Assembly: GCA_934339365.1 (NCBI GenBank)
Contig: CAKRHW010000009.1
Span: 1-64,000 of the forward strand
Direction: 5' to 3'
From: an uncultured Lachnospiraceae bacterium
Lineage (GTDB): Bacteria; Bacillota; Clostridia; Lachnospirales; Lachnospiraceae
DNA length: 64,000 bases
Shown: positions 43,338-52,714 of the stretch, one piece after another
Numbering within the stretch: the first letter of the stretch is position 1
How the letters are laid out: every line of letters starts with the position of its first letter
Notes under the pieces: model-generated
What the model was told of the DNA's origin: nothing
The model's input: the letters and a program-made list of their open reading frames with translations, nothing else
The model's database searches: none
Position numbers and translations under genes: made by a program

Positions 43338-44786
43338 ATGGCAGAACATGGGAGATTGTATCAGAAGCTAATTGAATATGGACAGTCAGATTTTTATCCT
43401 TTTCATATGCCTGGACATAAGAGAGCATGTCAGGAAAAAAGTGTCCTTTCAGAGATGCTTCCGTATCAGATGGATATTACGGAGATAGATGGGTTTGACG
43501 ATTTGCATCATCCAGAGGACATTCTAAAGGAGTGTATGGAGCATGCAGCACAGGTATTTCAGTGTGATGAGTTATTTTATTTAGTGAATGGTTCCTCCTG
43601 TGGAAATCTTGCTGCAATTTTTGCAGTGTGCGAAGAAAATGATAAGATAATTGTTGCTAGAAATAGTCATAAATCGATTTATCATGCGATTGCATTGAGG
43701 CATCTTCAGCCGATATATCTTTCTCCAAGGGAAAATCAGGAATATGGTTTTTTTGAAGAAATTGGAATAGAACAGATAAAGAAAATAATAGAGGAGCATC
43801 GGGATGCGAAGGCAGTAGTGCTTACAAGTCCAACCTATGAGGGAATTGTTTCAGATATCCAAGAGATAAGTAAATTGGTGCATCGGGCAGGAATGAAGCT
43901 TATCGTCGATGAGGCGCATGGTGCACATTTTGGTTTTGGAACCTGTTTTTTTCCATCGGCAGTTTGTTTAGGAGCAGATTTTGTAATTAATAGTCTTCAT
44001 AAGACGTTAAATGGTATGACACAGACAGCGATTTTAAAGATGAATACGAAAAGCATGACAGCATTAGAGGCACAGGATTATAAGAAACGCGTGCAGAGAT
44101 ATTTGGGATTTTTTGAGTCAAGTTCTCCCTCTTATGTACTGATGGCAAGTATTGATGAGTGCGTGTATGTAATGGAGCATTTTGGTACGCAGTTATGTAG
44201 CGAGTATGAAGTAAGTATGCAAGCATTTTATAAAAAGACAGAGGGACTTCGTATTTTGCAGGTAGCAAGGTTAAAAAATCAGGATATTACAAAGGTAATT
44301 ATTTCTATCAGAAAATGGAGAACAAAACAAAAAAAAGAGAATAAAGAGCTGTTCCGGCAAAGATACGAGCAGGTATTGTCAGGAGCAGGTCTGAGTGAAA
44401 TTTTACGACGACGTTATCATTTAGAGATGGAAATGGCAGCCTATGATTATGTTATTGCGATGACAAGCATATTTGATTCGGAGGAAGGAATTGAGAGATT
44501 GGTGGAGGCTTTATGGGATATAGAGGATAACCTAAGAAAAGATGGCATTGCATGGTGGATAACTATTTTAAAAGGCACAGAGGATGTGGATAAAATAAGT
44601 ACGAAGAAAAGAGAAGGATTAAAGCAGGAGATTCAAAAGCGAAGGGGAAAGATTTCGGAAAATTTTGTTTATGTATATCCACCTGGAATTCCAAGGCTTG
44701 TTCCGGGAGAAGTGTATACGGACGCAATCTGTGAAGAACTGCTCGATGAAGTGGAGAAAGGATTAAATGTAAGAATCAATGGGTAA
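43338..44786 (+). CDS. Orn/Lys/Arg decarboxylase-type PLP enzyme
   Basis: 482 residues, fold-type I. FYPFHMPGHKR near the start, IVDEAHGAHFGFG and the PLP lysine in NSLHKTLNGMTQ are typical of the YaaO/SpeA group. It would decarboxylate a basic amino acid to a polyamine precursor, though YaaO-type substrates are poorly defined. It sits where B. subtilis has yaaO. The ATG at 43338 is preceded by AAAGGAAAGCAGG; the longer frame to 43275 overlaps the ABC-F gene. It overlaps the next gene by 8 bp. Confidence 0.9.
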   Translation: MAEHGRLYQKLIEYGQSDFYPFHMPGHKRACQEKSVLSEMLPYQMDITEIDGFDDLHHPEDILKECMEHAAQVFQCDELFYLVNGSSCGNLAAIFAVCEENDKIIVARNSHKSIYHAIALRHLQPIYLSPRENQEYGFFEEIGIEQIKKIIEEHRDAKAVVLTSPTYEGIVSDIQEISKLVHRAGMKLIVDEAHGAHFGFGTCFFPSAVCLGADFVINSLHKTLNGMTQTAILKMNTKSMTALEAQDYKKRVQRYLGFFESSSPSYVLMASIDECVYVMEHFGTQLCSEYEVSMQAFYKKTEGLRILQVARLKNQDITKVIISIRKWRTKQKKENKELFRQRYEQVLSGAGLSEILRRRYHLEMEMAAYDYVIAMTSIFDSEEGIERLVEALWDIEDNLRKDGIAWWITILKGTEDVDKISTKKREGLKQEIQKRRGKISENFVYVYPPGIPRLVPGEVYTDAICEELLDEVEKGLNVRING

Positions 44787-45366
44787 GTTATTTTTTATTA
44801 TGGGAAAAAGCTCTTCGGGCAAGGATACCATTTATCAGAAACTAATGGCAGATACTTCGCTGAATTTACAGTCTGTTGTGGGATATACGACTCGTCCGAT
44901 ACGAGAAAATGAAAAAAATGGAAGAGAGTATTATTTTGTTTCGAAGAAGGATTTAGAAAAATTAAGACAGGAAGGAAAGGTCATTGAATGTCGGAACTAC
45001 CAGACAGTACATGGAATCTGGAGTTATTTTACTGTTGCGGATGATAAGATTGATTTAAGCCATGGAGATTACCTGTATATTGGAACACTAGAATCCTATG
45101 AAAAATTAGTCTCTTATTATGGGCAGGAGAAAGTGGTTCCGATATTTATTGAAATTGATGATGGACTTCGGTTAGAGCGGGCATTAAAACGGGAGCGGCA
45201 ACAGAAAAATCCAGATTACAAGGAAATGTGTAGAAGATTTTTAGCTGATTGTGAAGATTTTAGTGAGGAAAAAATTCAGGCAGCAGGAATTAAAAAAAGA
45301 TATTGTGCGCAGAGTTCGGAAGAAAGTTATCTGGTAATAAAAAAGATGATACAAAGGCAGAAATAA
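44779..45366 (+). CDS. guanylate kinase-like protein
   Basis: 195 residues. P-loop MGKSSSGKDT at about 8-17; GMP-site-like YTTRPIRENEKNGREYYFV is conserved, but the usual NYYGT motif reads SYFTV and the following lid differs from housekeeping Gmk. It may still make GDP from GMP, or act on another nucleotide. It takes the slot that tmk holds in the Bacillus yaaO-tmk-holB order, and its overlap with the decarboxylase suggests coupling. Confidence 0.75.
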   Translation: MGKLFFIMGKSSSGKDTIYQKLMADTSLNLQSVVGYTTRPIRENEKNGREYYFVSKKDLEKLRQEGKVIECRNYQTVHGIWSYFTVADDKIDLSHGDYLYIGTLESYEKLVSYYGQEKVVPIFIEIDDGLRLERALKRERQQKNPDYKEMCRRFLADCEDFSEEKIQAAGIKKRYCAQSSEESYLVIKKMIQRQK

Positions 45367-45384
45367 CGAATAAAATACAGAAGT

Positions 45385-45407
45385 CATTGCGAAGATGTTT
45401 CGCAATG
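45385..45407. repeat. 9 bp inverted repeat upstream of holB
   Basis: CATTGCGAA and TTCGCAATG flank a 5 nt loop. No U-tract follows, so an operator or RNA hairpin is as likely as a terminator. Confidence 0.5.
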
Positions 45408-45492
45408 TGGTATATTAGAAATAAGAAAAACGACTTTTTTGTTCTATGAGACTGAGAAAAACGAGCTTTAGAAGTCGAGATGGAGGGATAAT

Positions 45493-46479
45493 ATGAATTA
45501 TTCAGATATTATTGGACAGAATCATATATTAGACCATTTTCGGAATGCTATTGATTATGGAAAGGTTTCGCATGCGTATATTTTGAATGGAGAGAAGGGT
45601 ACTGGTAAGAAGAGTATGGCGAGATTGTTTGCACAGGCATTAGAGTGTGAAAGCCCGGATAAACCATGTGGACTTTGTCATGCCTGTAAGCAGTGTGAAA
45701 GTGATAATCATCCGGATATTAAATGGATTACCCATGAGAAACCAAATACCATTAGTGTTGCAGATGTAAGGGAACAACTCAATGGTGATATAATGATTAA
45801 ACCATATAGTGGTGCATATAAAGTTTATATTATTGATGAGGCAGAAAAGTTAAATGTTGCAGCACAGAATGCGATTTTAAAGACAATCGAGGAGCCACCT
45901 GCATATGCAGTGATTCTTTTATTGACGAATAATGCAGCAACATTTCTTCCAACCATTATGTCAAGGTGTGTGATGCTGAATGTAAGACCATTAGGAAAAG
46001 AAGTCATTGCGGATTATCTGATGAGGAAGCAGGGAATTCCAGATTATAATGCCAAACTAGCAGCGGAATTTGCAGATGGAAATTTAGGAAAAGCAATCAA
46101 TTTAGCAGCGTCTGATCATTTTAATGATTTGAAGGATAACGTTTTGAGTGTTGTAGTACATGCTAAGGATATGGAATTAAGTGAGTTAGTTGCAGCGGTC
46201 AAAGAAGTGGATAATTATAAGCTTGAGATTGAAGATTATTTAAATGTGATGAGAATGTGGTACAGAGATGTTTTGCTTTATAAGGCAACTAGAAATATCG
46301 ATGAACTCATTTTTAAAGATAAAGTGAGCGATATTATAAAAATTGCAGAGAAAAGTTCTTTTAATGGAATTCAGGAGGTATTAGAAGCCATTGATAAATG
46401 CAGAGTTCGTTTGAATGCCAATGTTAATTTTGATTTGGCAGTAGAATTAATGTTTCTTACGATTAATGAACGGTGTTAA
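45493..46479 (+). CDS. holB: DNA polymerase III delta-prime subunit
   Basis: 328 residues. AAA+ clamp-loader fold with GEKGTGKKSMARLF, a four-cysteine zinc module CGLCHACKQCESDNHPD (plus CESPDKPC before it), and the SRC motif IMSRCVML. It is part of the complex that loads the DnaN clamp. Conserved neighbours are gmk/tmk upstream and ricT downstream. Confidence 0.93.
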   Translation: MNYSDIIGQNHILDHFRNAIDYGKVSHAYILNGEKGTGKKSMARLFAQALECESPDKPCGLCHACKQCESDNHPDIKWITHEKPNTISVADVREQLNGDIMIKPYSGAYKVYIIDEAEKLNVAAQNAILKTIEEPPAYAVILLLTNNAATFLPTIMSRCVMLNVRPLGKEVIADYLMRKQGIPDYNAKLAAEFADGNLGKAINLAASDHFNDLKDNVLSVVVHAKDMELSELVAAVKEVDNYKLEIEDYLNVMRMWYRDVLLYKATRNIDELIFKDKVSDIIKIAEKSSFNGIQEVLEAIDKCRVRLNANVNFDLAVELMFLTINERC

Positions 46480-46505
46480 CTGCAAAGAAGAAATGAGGAT
46501 TATAA

Positions 46506-47411
46506 ATGACAGAAGTAATAGGAGTTCGATTTAGAAGAGCAGGGAAAATATATTTTTTTGCCCCTGGTGAAGAAGAAATAAAGATAGGAATGTATGTAAT
46601 TGTTGAGACTGCCAGAGGGGTAGAATACGGAGAGGTTGTGTTAGGACCGAGAGAGATTGAAGATGACAAAATTCTTCAGCCTTTAAAGACTGTGATTCGT
46701 GTAGCAACGCAGCAGGATCATGAGAGGCAGGCAGAGAATAAGAGAAAGGAAAAAGAAGCTTTTCAGATTTGCCTGAATAAGATTGCAAAGCATGGCTTGC
46801 TGATGAAACTGATTGATGTAGAATATACATTTGATAATAATAAAGTTTTGTTTTATTTTACAGCAGATGGAAGAATTGATTTCCGAGAGCTGGTAAAAGA
46901 TTTAGCATCTGTTTTTCGTACCAGAATTGAGTTACGTCAGATTGGTGTGAGAGATGAGACAAAGGTGGTTGGCGGAATTGGAATCTGTGGAAGACCTTTG
47001 TGCTGCCATACCTACTTAGGTGAATTCGCACCGGTTTCTATTAAGATGGCAAAGGAACAGAATCTTTCTTTGAATCCGACAAAGATATCGGGTGTCTGTG
47101 GAAGATTAATGTGTTGTCTGAAGAATGAGCAGGATACTTATGAATACTTAAATGCGAAGCTTCCAAATGTAGGTGATACTGTCACAACAGAGGATGGACT
47201 GCGAGGAGAAGTAAAGAGTGTTAATGTGCTGCGACAGAAGGTAAATGTCATTGTAGAGGTGGGTGATCAAAAGGAAAGCAGAGATTATCCGGTTGCTAAG
47301 TTAAAGTTTAAGAGAAAGAAAAAACACGAGAAAGTGGATCTTAGTGACAAGGAATTGAAGAAACTAGAACAGTTAGAAAAACAGGATGGAAAATCTAAAT
47401 TTGATGATTAG
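46506..47411 (+). CDS. ricT: PSP1-domain protein RicT/YaaT
   Basis: 301 residues. The PSP1 C-terminal domain has GGIGICGRPLCCHTYLGEF and SGVCGRLMCCLKNEQDTYE, whose cysteines bind an iron-sulfur cluster in B. subtilis RicT. There it partners RicA and RicF to stimulate RNase Y processing and sporulation signalling. The C-tail is Lys-rich. It follows holB by 26 bp; yabA, usual after it in Bacillus, is absent. Confidence 0.92.
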   Translation: MTEVIGVRFRRAGKIYFFAPGEEEIKIGMYVIVETARGVEYGEVVLGPREIEDDKILQPLKTVIRVATQQDHERQAENKRKEKEAFQICLNKIAKHGLLMKLIDVEYTFDNNKVLFYFTADGRIDFRELVKDLASVFRTRIELRQIGVRDETKVVGGIGICGRPLCCHTYLGEFAPVSIKMAKEQNLSLNPTKISGVCGRLMCCLKNEQDTYEYLNAKLPNVGDTVTTEDGLRGEVKSVNVLRQKVNVIVEVGDQKESRDYPVAKLKFKRKKKHEKVDLSDKELKKLEQLEKQDGKSKFDD

Positions 47412-47429
47412 AGTTAAAGGTTGGAATAT

Positions 47430-48167
47430 ATGATAGAAATCAGAGAGTCAGAAAGATTAGATGATCTTGGACGGAAGGGATATAAGATTATTCAGGACCC
47501 GGAGAAATTTTGCTTTGGAATTGATGCAGTCTTGCTATCTTCTTTTGCCAGGGTAAAAAAGGGAGAACGTGCATTGGATTTAGGAACCGGAACAGGTATC
47601 ATTCCGATTTTACTTGAGGCGAAGACAGAAGGAGAACAGTTTCAGGCACTTGAGATACAAAAGGAAAGTGTTGAGATGGCAAGACGAAGTGTCGCTTATA
47701 ATCATTTAGAAGCAAAGATTGATATTGTATGTGGAGATATCAAAGAGGCGGGGAGAATATTTGGGCCTGCCTCTTTTCACGTTGTGACCACGAATCCTCC
47801 CTATATGACAGACCTGCATGGAATCCGGAATCCGAAGGAACCAAAGGCAATTGCAAGACATGAATTGTTATGTTCCTTTGAAGATGTTGCAAGAGAGACT
47901 TCGAAGGTTTTGAAAGTGAAGGGAAGAATGTATCTGATTCACAGACCGCATCGAATTGCAGAGCTGATTGATGTACTGCGAAGTTATCATCTAGAACCGA
48001 AAAGAATTCAGTTTGTACATTCTTTTTTAGAGAAAGAGGCATCTATGGTTTTAATAGAAGCAGTGAAATGTGGAAAAACATTTGCAAAAGTAGAGAGACC
48101 ATTAATTATTTATGAGAAACCAGGCGTTTATACCAGGGAAGTCCTGCAGATGTATCAGGAATCTTAG
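47430..48167 (+). CDS. tRNA1(Val) (adenine-37-N6)-methyltransferase-like protein (YabB)
   Basis: 245 residues. SAM-binding ALDLGTGTGIIPILLEA near 48-64 and catalytic NPPY in VTTNPPYMTD mark an N6-adenine or N5-glutamine methyltransferase of the YabB/TrmN6 group; FGIDAVLLSSFA at the N-terminus is family-typical. Position before rsmI matches yabB. The ATG at 47430 is chosen over an upstream TTG. Confidence 0.88.
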   Translation: MIEIRESERLDDLGRKGYKIIQDPEKFCFGIDAVLLSSFARVKKGERALDLGTGTGIIPILLEAKTEGEQFQALEIQKESVEMARRSVAYNHLEAKIDIVCGDIKEAGRIFGPASFHVVTTNPPYMTDLHGIRNPKEPKAIARHELLCSFEDVARETSKVLKVKGRMYLIHRPHRIAELIDVLRSYHLEPKRIQFVHSFLEKEASMVLIEAVKCGKTFAKVERPLIIYEKPGVYTREVLQMYQES

Positions 48168-48194
48168 AGAAGAAAAGGAAAGGTGGTGATAGTA

Positions 48195-49034
48195 GTGGAG
48201 GGAACCTTGTATTTGTGTGCAACACCAATTGGAAACTTAGAAGATATCACGATGCGGGTGATTCGTACATTAAAAGAGGTTGATCTGATTGGAGCAGAGG
48301 ATACCAGACACAGTATTAAATTATTAAATCATTTTGAAATTAAGACACCGATGACAAGTTATCATGAATTTAACAAATATGATAAGGCAAAGCAGTTAGT
48401 GGAGATGATGCAGGAAGGAAAAAATATTGCGTTGATTACCGATGCAGGAACACCAGGAATTTCAGACCCAGGAGAAGAGTTAGTCAGGCAGTGTTATGAA
48501 GCCGGAATTAAAGTTACTTCTCTTCCAGGACCTGCCGCCTGTATTACGGCACTTACGATGTCAGGACTGCCAACTAGAAGATTTTGCTTTGAAGCATTTT
48601 TGCCAATGGATAAAAAAGAGAGGGCAAGAATTCTAGAGGAATTGAAACAAGAGACAAGAACCATTGTTTTGTATGAAGCGCCTCACCGATTAGCGAGAAC
48701 GATGCAGGAGTTATTCCAGACATTAGGAAACAGAAGGCTGACAATCTGTAGAGAACTTACGAAAAAATATGAGAACGGATGGCAGACAACACTAGAAGAG
48801 GCGGTTTCTTATCTGAAAGAGAATGAAGCGAAAGGGGAGCATGTCCTTGTAATAGAAGGAAAATCTTTCGAAGAAATTGACAGAGAGAAGCAGCAGTCCT
48901 GGGAACAGCTTACAATCGCAGAGCATTTTGAGCAGTATGTGAAAGAAGGGATGGCGGAAAAAGAGGCAATGAAACAGGTTGCAAAGGACAGGGGCATTTC
49001 GAAAAGAGATGTATATAGCGTTGTGAAAAAATAG
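48195..49034 (+). CDS. rsmI: 16S rRNA (cytidine-1402-2'-O)-methyltransferase RsmI
   Basis: 279 residues from GTG 48195, preceded by AAAGGTGG; in-frame GTGs at 48183 and 48186 lie within that site. Family motifs: LYLCATPIGNLEDIT, AEDTRHS, TDAGTPGISDPGEELVR, LPGPAACITAL, YEAPHRL. It methylates the ribose of C1402 in 16S rRNA. Confidence 0.95.
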   Translation: MEGTLYLCATPIGNLEDITMRVIRTLKEVDLIGAEDTRHSIKLLNHFEIKTPMTSYHEFNKYDKAKQLVEMMQEGKNIALITDAGTPGISDPGEELVRQCYEAGIKVTSLPGPAACITALTMSGLPTRRFCFEAFLPMDKKERARILEELKQETRTIVLYEAPHRLARTMQELFQTLGNRRLTICRELTKKYENGWQTTLEEAVSYLKENEAKGEHVLVIEGKSFEEIDREKQQSWEQLTIAEHFEQYVKEGMAEKEAMKQVAKDRGISKRDVYSVVKK

Positions 49035-49049
49035 AGAAAAGGAAACGAG

Positions 49050-49424
49050 ATGAAGAAGGAAAAAAAGGATCCATTATATAAGAGCTTTGGTTATGCTTTT
49101 GAAGGAATTTTTACCGGTGTGACCAAAGAAAGAAATATGAAAATACATGTGGCTGCGGCAGTCCTTGTAGTGATTGCAGGTCTGATATTTGGCATTTCAA
49201 GAATAGAATGGTGTATCTGTTTTACATTATTTGGGCTGATTATGGCATTAGAGCTTGTAAATACAGCAGTAGAGGCGGTGGTAGATTTAGTAACAGAAGA
49301 GAGAAAACCATTGGCAAAAATTGCAAAGGATACAGCAGCAGGAGCAGTCTTGATTGCAGCAATCTTTGCAGCAATTACCGGATGTCTGATTTTTATTCCA
49401 AGACTGATTGCATTTTTGGGATAA
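49050..49424 (+). CDS. dgkA: diacylglycerol/undecaprenol kinase
   Basis: 124 residues with three membrane helices and the conserved ALELVNTAVEAVVDLVTEE and IAKDTAAGAVLI motifs of the DgkA family. In Firmicutes this family mainly phosphorylates undecaprenol for cell-wall recycling. It follows rsmI by 15 bp. Confidence 0.92.
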   Translation: MKKEKKDPLYKSFGYAFEGIFTGVTKERNMKIHVAAAVLVVIAGLIFGISRIEWCICFTLFGLIMALELVNTAVEAVVDLVTEERKPLAKIAKDTAAGAVLIAAIFAAITGCLIFIPRLIAFLG

Positions 49425-49461
49425 ATTCTATTTATGAAAACAGAAAGAGGAGGTACGTATT

Positions 49462-49878
49462 ATGAGTACAATAGGAGATAGTGTAAAGAAAATTTTATTA
49501 GCAGGAGTTGGTACTGTTGCAACAACAGCAGAAAAGTCAAAAGAAATTATCAATGCCATGGCAGAAAAAGGTGAGCAGACAGTGCAGCAGGGAAAGGTTA
49601 TGAACCAGGAACTGAGACATAATATTAAAGAGACAGTAAAGAAGAATGTTAAGGTTTCAGTGAAGGCATCTACACCAGAGGAATTAGCAGAGCTGGTAAA
49701 GGAAATGACACCGGAACAGCTTGAGGCATTAAAGGCACAGATTCAGAATGCAGAAGAAGCTGCAAAGCAGGATGAAACAGAGGAAGCGGATGTGACAGAG
49801 GCTGCAGAAGAGATAGAAGAGACAGACAGTGCAGCACCTGCAGAAGAGAAGGAAGAAACATTAGAAGAAACAAAGTAG
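49462..49878 (+). CDS. phasin-like helical protein
   Basis: 138 residues, soluble, almost entirely helical by composition. Residues about 1-55 (VKKILLAGVGTVATTAEKSK) resemble phasin-like proteins, followed by a stretch with STPEELAELVKEMTPEQLEA and a very acidic, low-complexity tail (about 95-138). True phasins coat polyhydroxyalkanoate granules, but no such pathway is visible here. It is 36 bp before a UbiB-family kinase gene, a pairing that suggests the two act together. The call rests on pattern only. Confidence 0.6.
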   Translation: MSTIGDSVKKILLAGVGTVATTAEKSKEIINAMAEKGEQTVQQGKVMNQELRHNIKETVKKNVKVSVKASTPEELAELVKEMTPEQLEALKAQIQNAEEAAKQDETEEADVTEAAEEIEETDSAAPAEEKEETLEETK

Positions 49879-49914
49879 GAAAAAATTGAGAGAAGGTACA
49901 GGTGGTAGGAAAGA

Positions 49915-51534
49915 ATGGCAGAGAAGAAGGTAGTTTTCGATGAGAACGTAAAAGATAAGAAAAAAGCAGAAAAGAATCATGTAAGGATTCGGGAGATGAC
50001 AGCAGTTCTTCGAAAATATGAAATTATGAAAGGATTAACTCCGAAAAAATTTCGAATGATTTTAGAAGATCTGGGTCCTACCTATGTAAAGATTGGACAG
50101 ATTTTATCTATGCGTTCTGATATTTTACCGAAACCGTATTGTGACGAGTTAATGAAGCTACATTCAGAGGTTGCACCGATGCCATTTGAAATGGTCAAAA
50201 AGATTATACAGGAGGAACTTGGTGGCGAGGCAGACCGGATTTTTTTGTCAATTGAGGCTAAACCACTAGGTTCCGCATCCATTGCGCAGGCACATAAAGC
50301 TGTATTAAAATCGAAAGATCAGGTAGTAATTAAAGTTCAGAGAAAAGGTATTTATGAGACGATGAAACAGGATATTGCATTGCTTCATCGTGTGGTACGT
50401 CTGATTCCACCTATCAGTCTCAAAGAGGCAGTGGATTTCCATATGGTATTAGATGAATTATGGGAAGTTACACAGGAGGAGATGGATTTTTTAAAAGAAG
50501 CTTCGAATATGCAGGAATTTGCAAAGAACAATCGAAGCATACATTTTATCAGCTCACCAAAATGCTATGAGGAGTATACAACAAAACATATTTTAGTGAT
50601 GGAGTATGTTGATGGAATTGCCATTGATCATAAGCAGGAACTGTTAGAAAATGGATATGACCTAGAAGAAATAGGGATGAAACTGATTGATAACTATATC
50701 AAACAGGTCATGGATGATGGATTTTTTCATGGAGATCCGCATCCCGGCAATATTCGAATCAGTGGTGGGAAGATTGTATGGATTGACATGGGCATGATGG
50801 GCCGTTTGACGCAGAGGGATAAAAACCTGATTGCAAAAGCAATTCAGGGAGTTGCGGCGAAGGATATTACCATGATTCAGGAAGCAGTGTTATCGCTTGG
50901 TAAATTCCAGGGTAAGCCAGACCGGGTTGGCCTGTATGATGATATTCAGGAGTTGATGATTCAATATGGAACGCAGGGAATGGGCGATATTGATGTTACA
51001 CTTTTGCTACAGGATCTTATGGAAGTTATGAAGAAAAATAAAATTGCAATGCCGAATGGACTTACGATGCTTGCAAGAAGTATGACACAAATTGAAGGTG
51101 TTCTGGTGGAAATTAGTCCGGATATCAATATGGTAGAGATTGCGGCAGCGTATATGAAACAGAAAATGCTTCATGGCGATTATTGGGAACAGGAATGCAA
51201 AGAGACAGGGAAGCGATTATATCGTTCGTTACACAAAGCAATTGATATTCCTGGAATGGCAGCAGAGATTATGCAGGGCTATCTGAATGGACAAAGTAAG
51301 TTACAGCTAGACTTGCATACAACGGATCAGTTATCCCATTTAATGCGGCATCTGGTGCGTAATATTGTGCTTGGATTATGGGTGACTGCTTTGCTTGTAA
51401 GTTCTAGTATTCTGTGCATGACAAATATGAAACCGAAGATATTAGGAATACCGGCAATGGGTGCAGTTGGATATTTTTTTGCACTGGTCATTGTAGCCTA
51501 CACGTTTATCAAACATTTTATTCATCGAAAGTAA
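49915..51534 (+). CDS. ABC1/UbiB (AarF) family atypical kinase
   Basis: 539 residues. Signature features: the KxGQ motif GPTYVKIGQILSMRSDILP, the Ala-rich nucleotide loop LGSASIAQAHKAVLK, catalytic GFFHGDPHPGNIRI and metal-binding VWIDMGMMG. Two C-terminal membrane helices lie near 480-500 and 508-530. UbiB proteins support isoprenoid-lipid (quinone) metabolism through ATPase activity; in an anaerobe that may lack quinones the substrate is unknown. It ends at a good terminator. Confidence 0.93.
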   Translation: MAEKKVVFDENVKDKKKAEKNHVRIREMTAVLRKYEIMKGLTPKKFRMILEDLGPTYVKIGQILSMRSDILPKPYCDELMKLHSEVAPMPFEMVKKIIQEELGGEADRIFLSIEAKPLGSASIAQAHKAVLKSKDQVVIKVQRKGIYETMKQDIALLHRVVRLIPPISLKEAVDFHMVLDELWEVTQEEMDFLKEASNMQEFAKNNRSIHFISSPKCYEEYTTKHILVMEYVDGIAIDHKQELLENGYDLEEIGMKLIDNYIKQVMDDGFFHGDPHPGNIRISGGKIVWIDMGMMGRLTQRDKNLIAKAIQGVAAKDITMIQEAVLSLGKFQGKPDRVGLYDDIQELMIQYGTQGMGDIDVTLLLQDLMEVMKKNKIAMPNGLTMLARSMTQIEGVLVEISPDINMVEIAAAYMKQKMLHGDYWEQECKETGKRLYRSLHKAIDIPGMAAEIMQGYLNGQSKLQLDLHTTDQLSHLMRHLVRNIVLGLWVTALLVSSSILCMTNMKPKILGIPAMGAVGYFFALVIVAYTFIKHFIHRK

Positions 51535-51542
51535 AAGACAAT

Positions 51543-51589
51543 CCTCTAAAAACACAGACTAAACATCTGGGTTTTTAGGGGATTTTTTT
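51543..51589 (+). terminator. intrinsic terminator after the UbiB-family gene
   Basis: CCTCTAAAAACACAGA pairs with TCTGGGTTTTTAGGGG, followed by ATTTTTTT. Confidence 0.9.
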
Positions 51590-51594
51590 AAAAA

Positions 51595-51627
51595 ACTATT
51601 GACAATAGTTATCAGTTGTAGTACTAT
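51595..51627 (+). promoter_or_regulatory. promoter of the sulfate operon with overlapping palindrome
   Basis: TTGACA (51599-51604), 17 bp spacer, TACTAT (51622-51627). A perfect palindrome ACTATTGACAATAGT (51595-51609) covers the -35, and further ACTAT copies lie at the -10 and at 51648-51652. This fits repression by a dimeric regulator, plausibly the Rrf2 protein encoded at the operon's end. Confidence 0.75.
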
Positions 51628-51696
51628 CCATATAAATCCTACTAAACAACTATGATATATAGAAAAAGTACGGTAATAAAAAAGGAGGTACGACAA

Positions 51697-52701
51697 GTGA
51701 AAAAGAGAAGATTTGCAGCATTGGGTTTGGCATTATTATTTGTAATAGGCGGTACCTCAGGATGTAATAGAAGTGATAATGTAATGATTAATGTTTCATA
51801 TGACCCGACGAGAGAGTTGTATGAATCTTATAATAAAATTTTTGAACAACACTGGAAGGAAAAGACGGGAAAGGATATTACCATTGTGCAGTCACATGGA
51901 GGATCAGGGAAGCAGGCACTTGAAGTTGCGAATGGTCTTGAGGCTGATGTAGTAACTCTGGCACTGGAATATGATATTGATGCAATTCAGGATTCTGGTC
52001 TGATTCAGGATGGCTGGATTCAGGAATTTCAGGATGACAGTGCACCATATAATTCCACGATTGTATTTTTGGTTCGGAAGGGGAATCCGAAGAACATTCA
52101 TGACTGGGATGACCTGGTTCGGGATGACGTTGGTGTGATTACTCCGAATCCGAAGACATCGGGTGGAGCGAAATGGAACTATATGGCAGCATGGGCATAT
52201 GCACAGAAGAAGTATCAGGGCGATGAGACGAAGATGAAGGAATTTATCCGTAAGCTTTATCAGAATGTACTGGTACTCGATTCCGGAGCAAGAGGTGCAA
52301 CAACCTCTTTTGTAGAGAATAAGCAGGGAGATGTATTGATTGCATGGGAGAATGAAGCATATCTTTCTTTGAAGGATAATCCAGATGAGTATGAGATTAT
52401 CACTCCAAGTATTAGTATTTTAGCGCAGCCTTCGGTAGCTGTAGTAGATTCAGTGGTAGATAAAAAAGGAACAAGAGATGTAGCTACGGAATATTTGCAG
52501 TATCTTTATTCCGATGAAGCACAAAAGATTGCGGCAGAGAATTACTATCGGCCTACGAATGAGAAAATTTTAGAGGAATATAAAAATCAATTTAATTTAG
52601 ATGTTCAGTTAGTGAATATTAAGGATTTTGGTGGCTGGAAAGCAGTTCAGAAGAAGCATTTTGCGGATGGCGCAATTTTTGATCAAATCTATGAGAAATA
52701 G
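51697..52701 (+). CDS. sbp: sulfate/thiosulfate-binding lipoprotein
   Basis: 334 residues from GTG 51697 with AAGGAGGT upstream. A lipoprotein signal (about 1-25) ends in GGTSGC, placing the lipid on Cys. The binding domain shows NVSYDPTRELYESYNKIF, QSHGGSGKQA, DVVTLALEYDIDAI and NPKTSGGAKWNYMAAW, the anion-binding pattern of Sbp/CysP. It delivers sulfate or thiosulfate to the fused permease downstream. Confidence 0.95.
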   Translation: MKKRRFAALGLALLFVIGGTSGCNRSDNVMINVSYDPTRELYESYNKIFEQHWKEKTGKDITIVQSHGGSGKQALEVANGLEADVVTLALEYDIDAIQDSGLIQDGWIQEFQDDSAPYNSTIVFLVRKGNPKNIHDWDDLVRDDVGVITPNPKTSGGAKWNYMAAWAYAQKKYQGDETKMKEFIRKLYQNVLVLDSGARGATTSFVENKQGDVLIAWENEAYLSLKDNPDEYEIITPSISILAQPSVAVVDSVVDKKGTRDVATEYLQYLYSDEAQKIAAENYYRPTNEKILEEYKNQFNLDVQLVNIKDFGGWKAVQKKHFADGAIFDQIYEK

Positions 52702-52714
52702 TGGAGGAAAGCAT

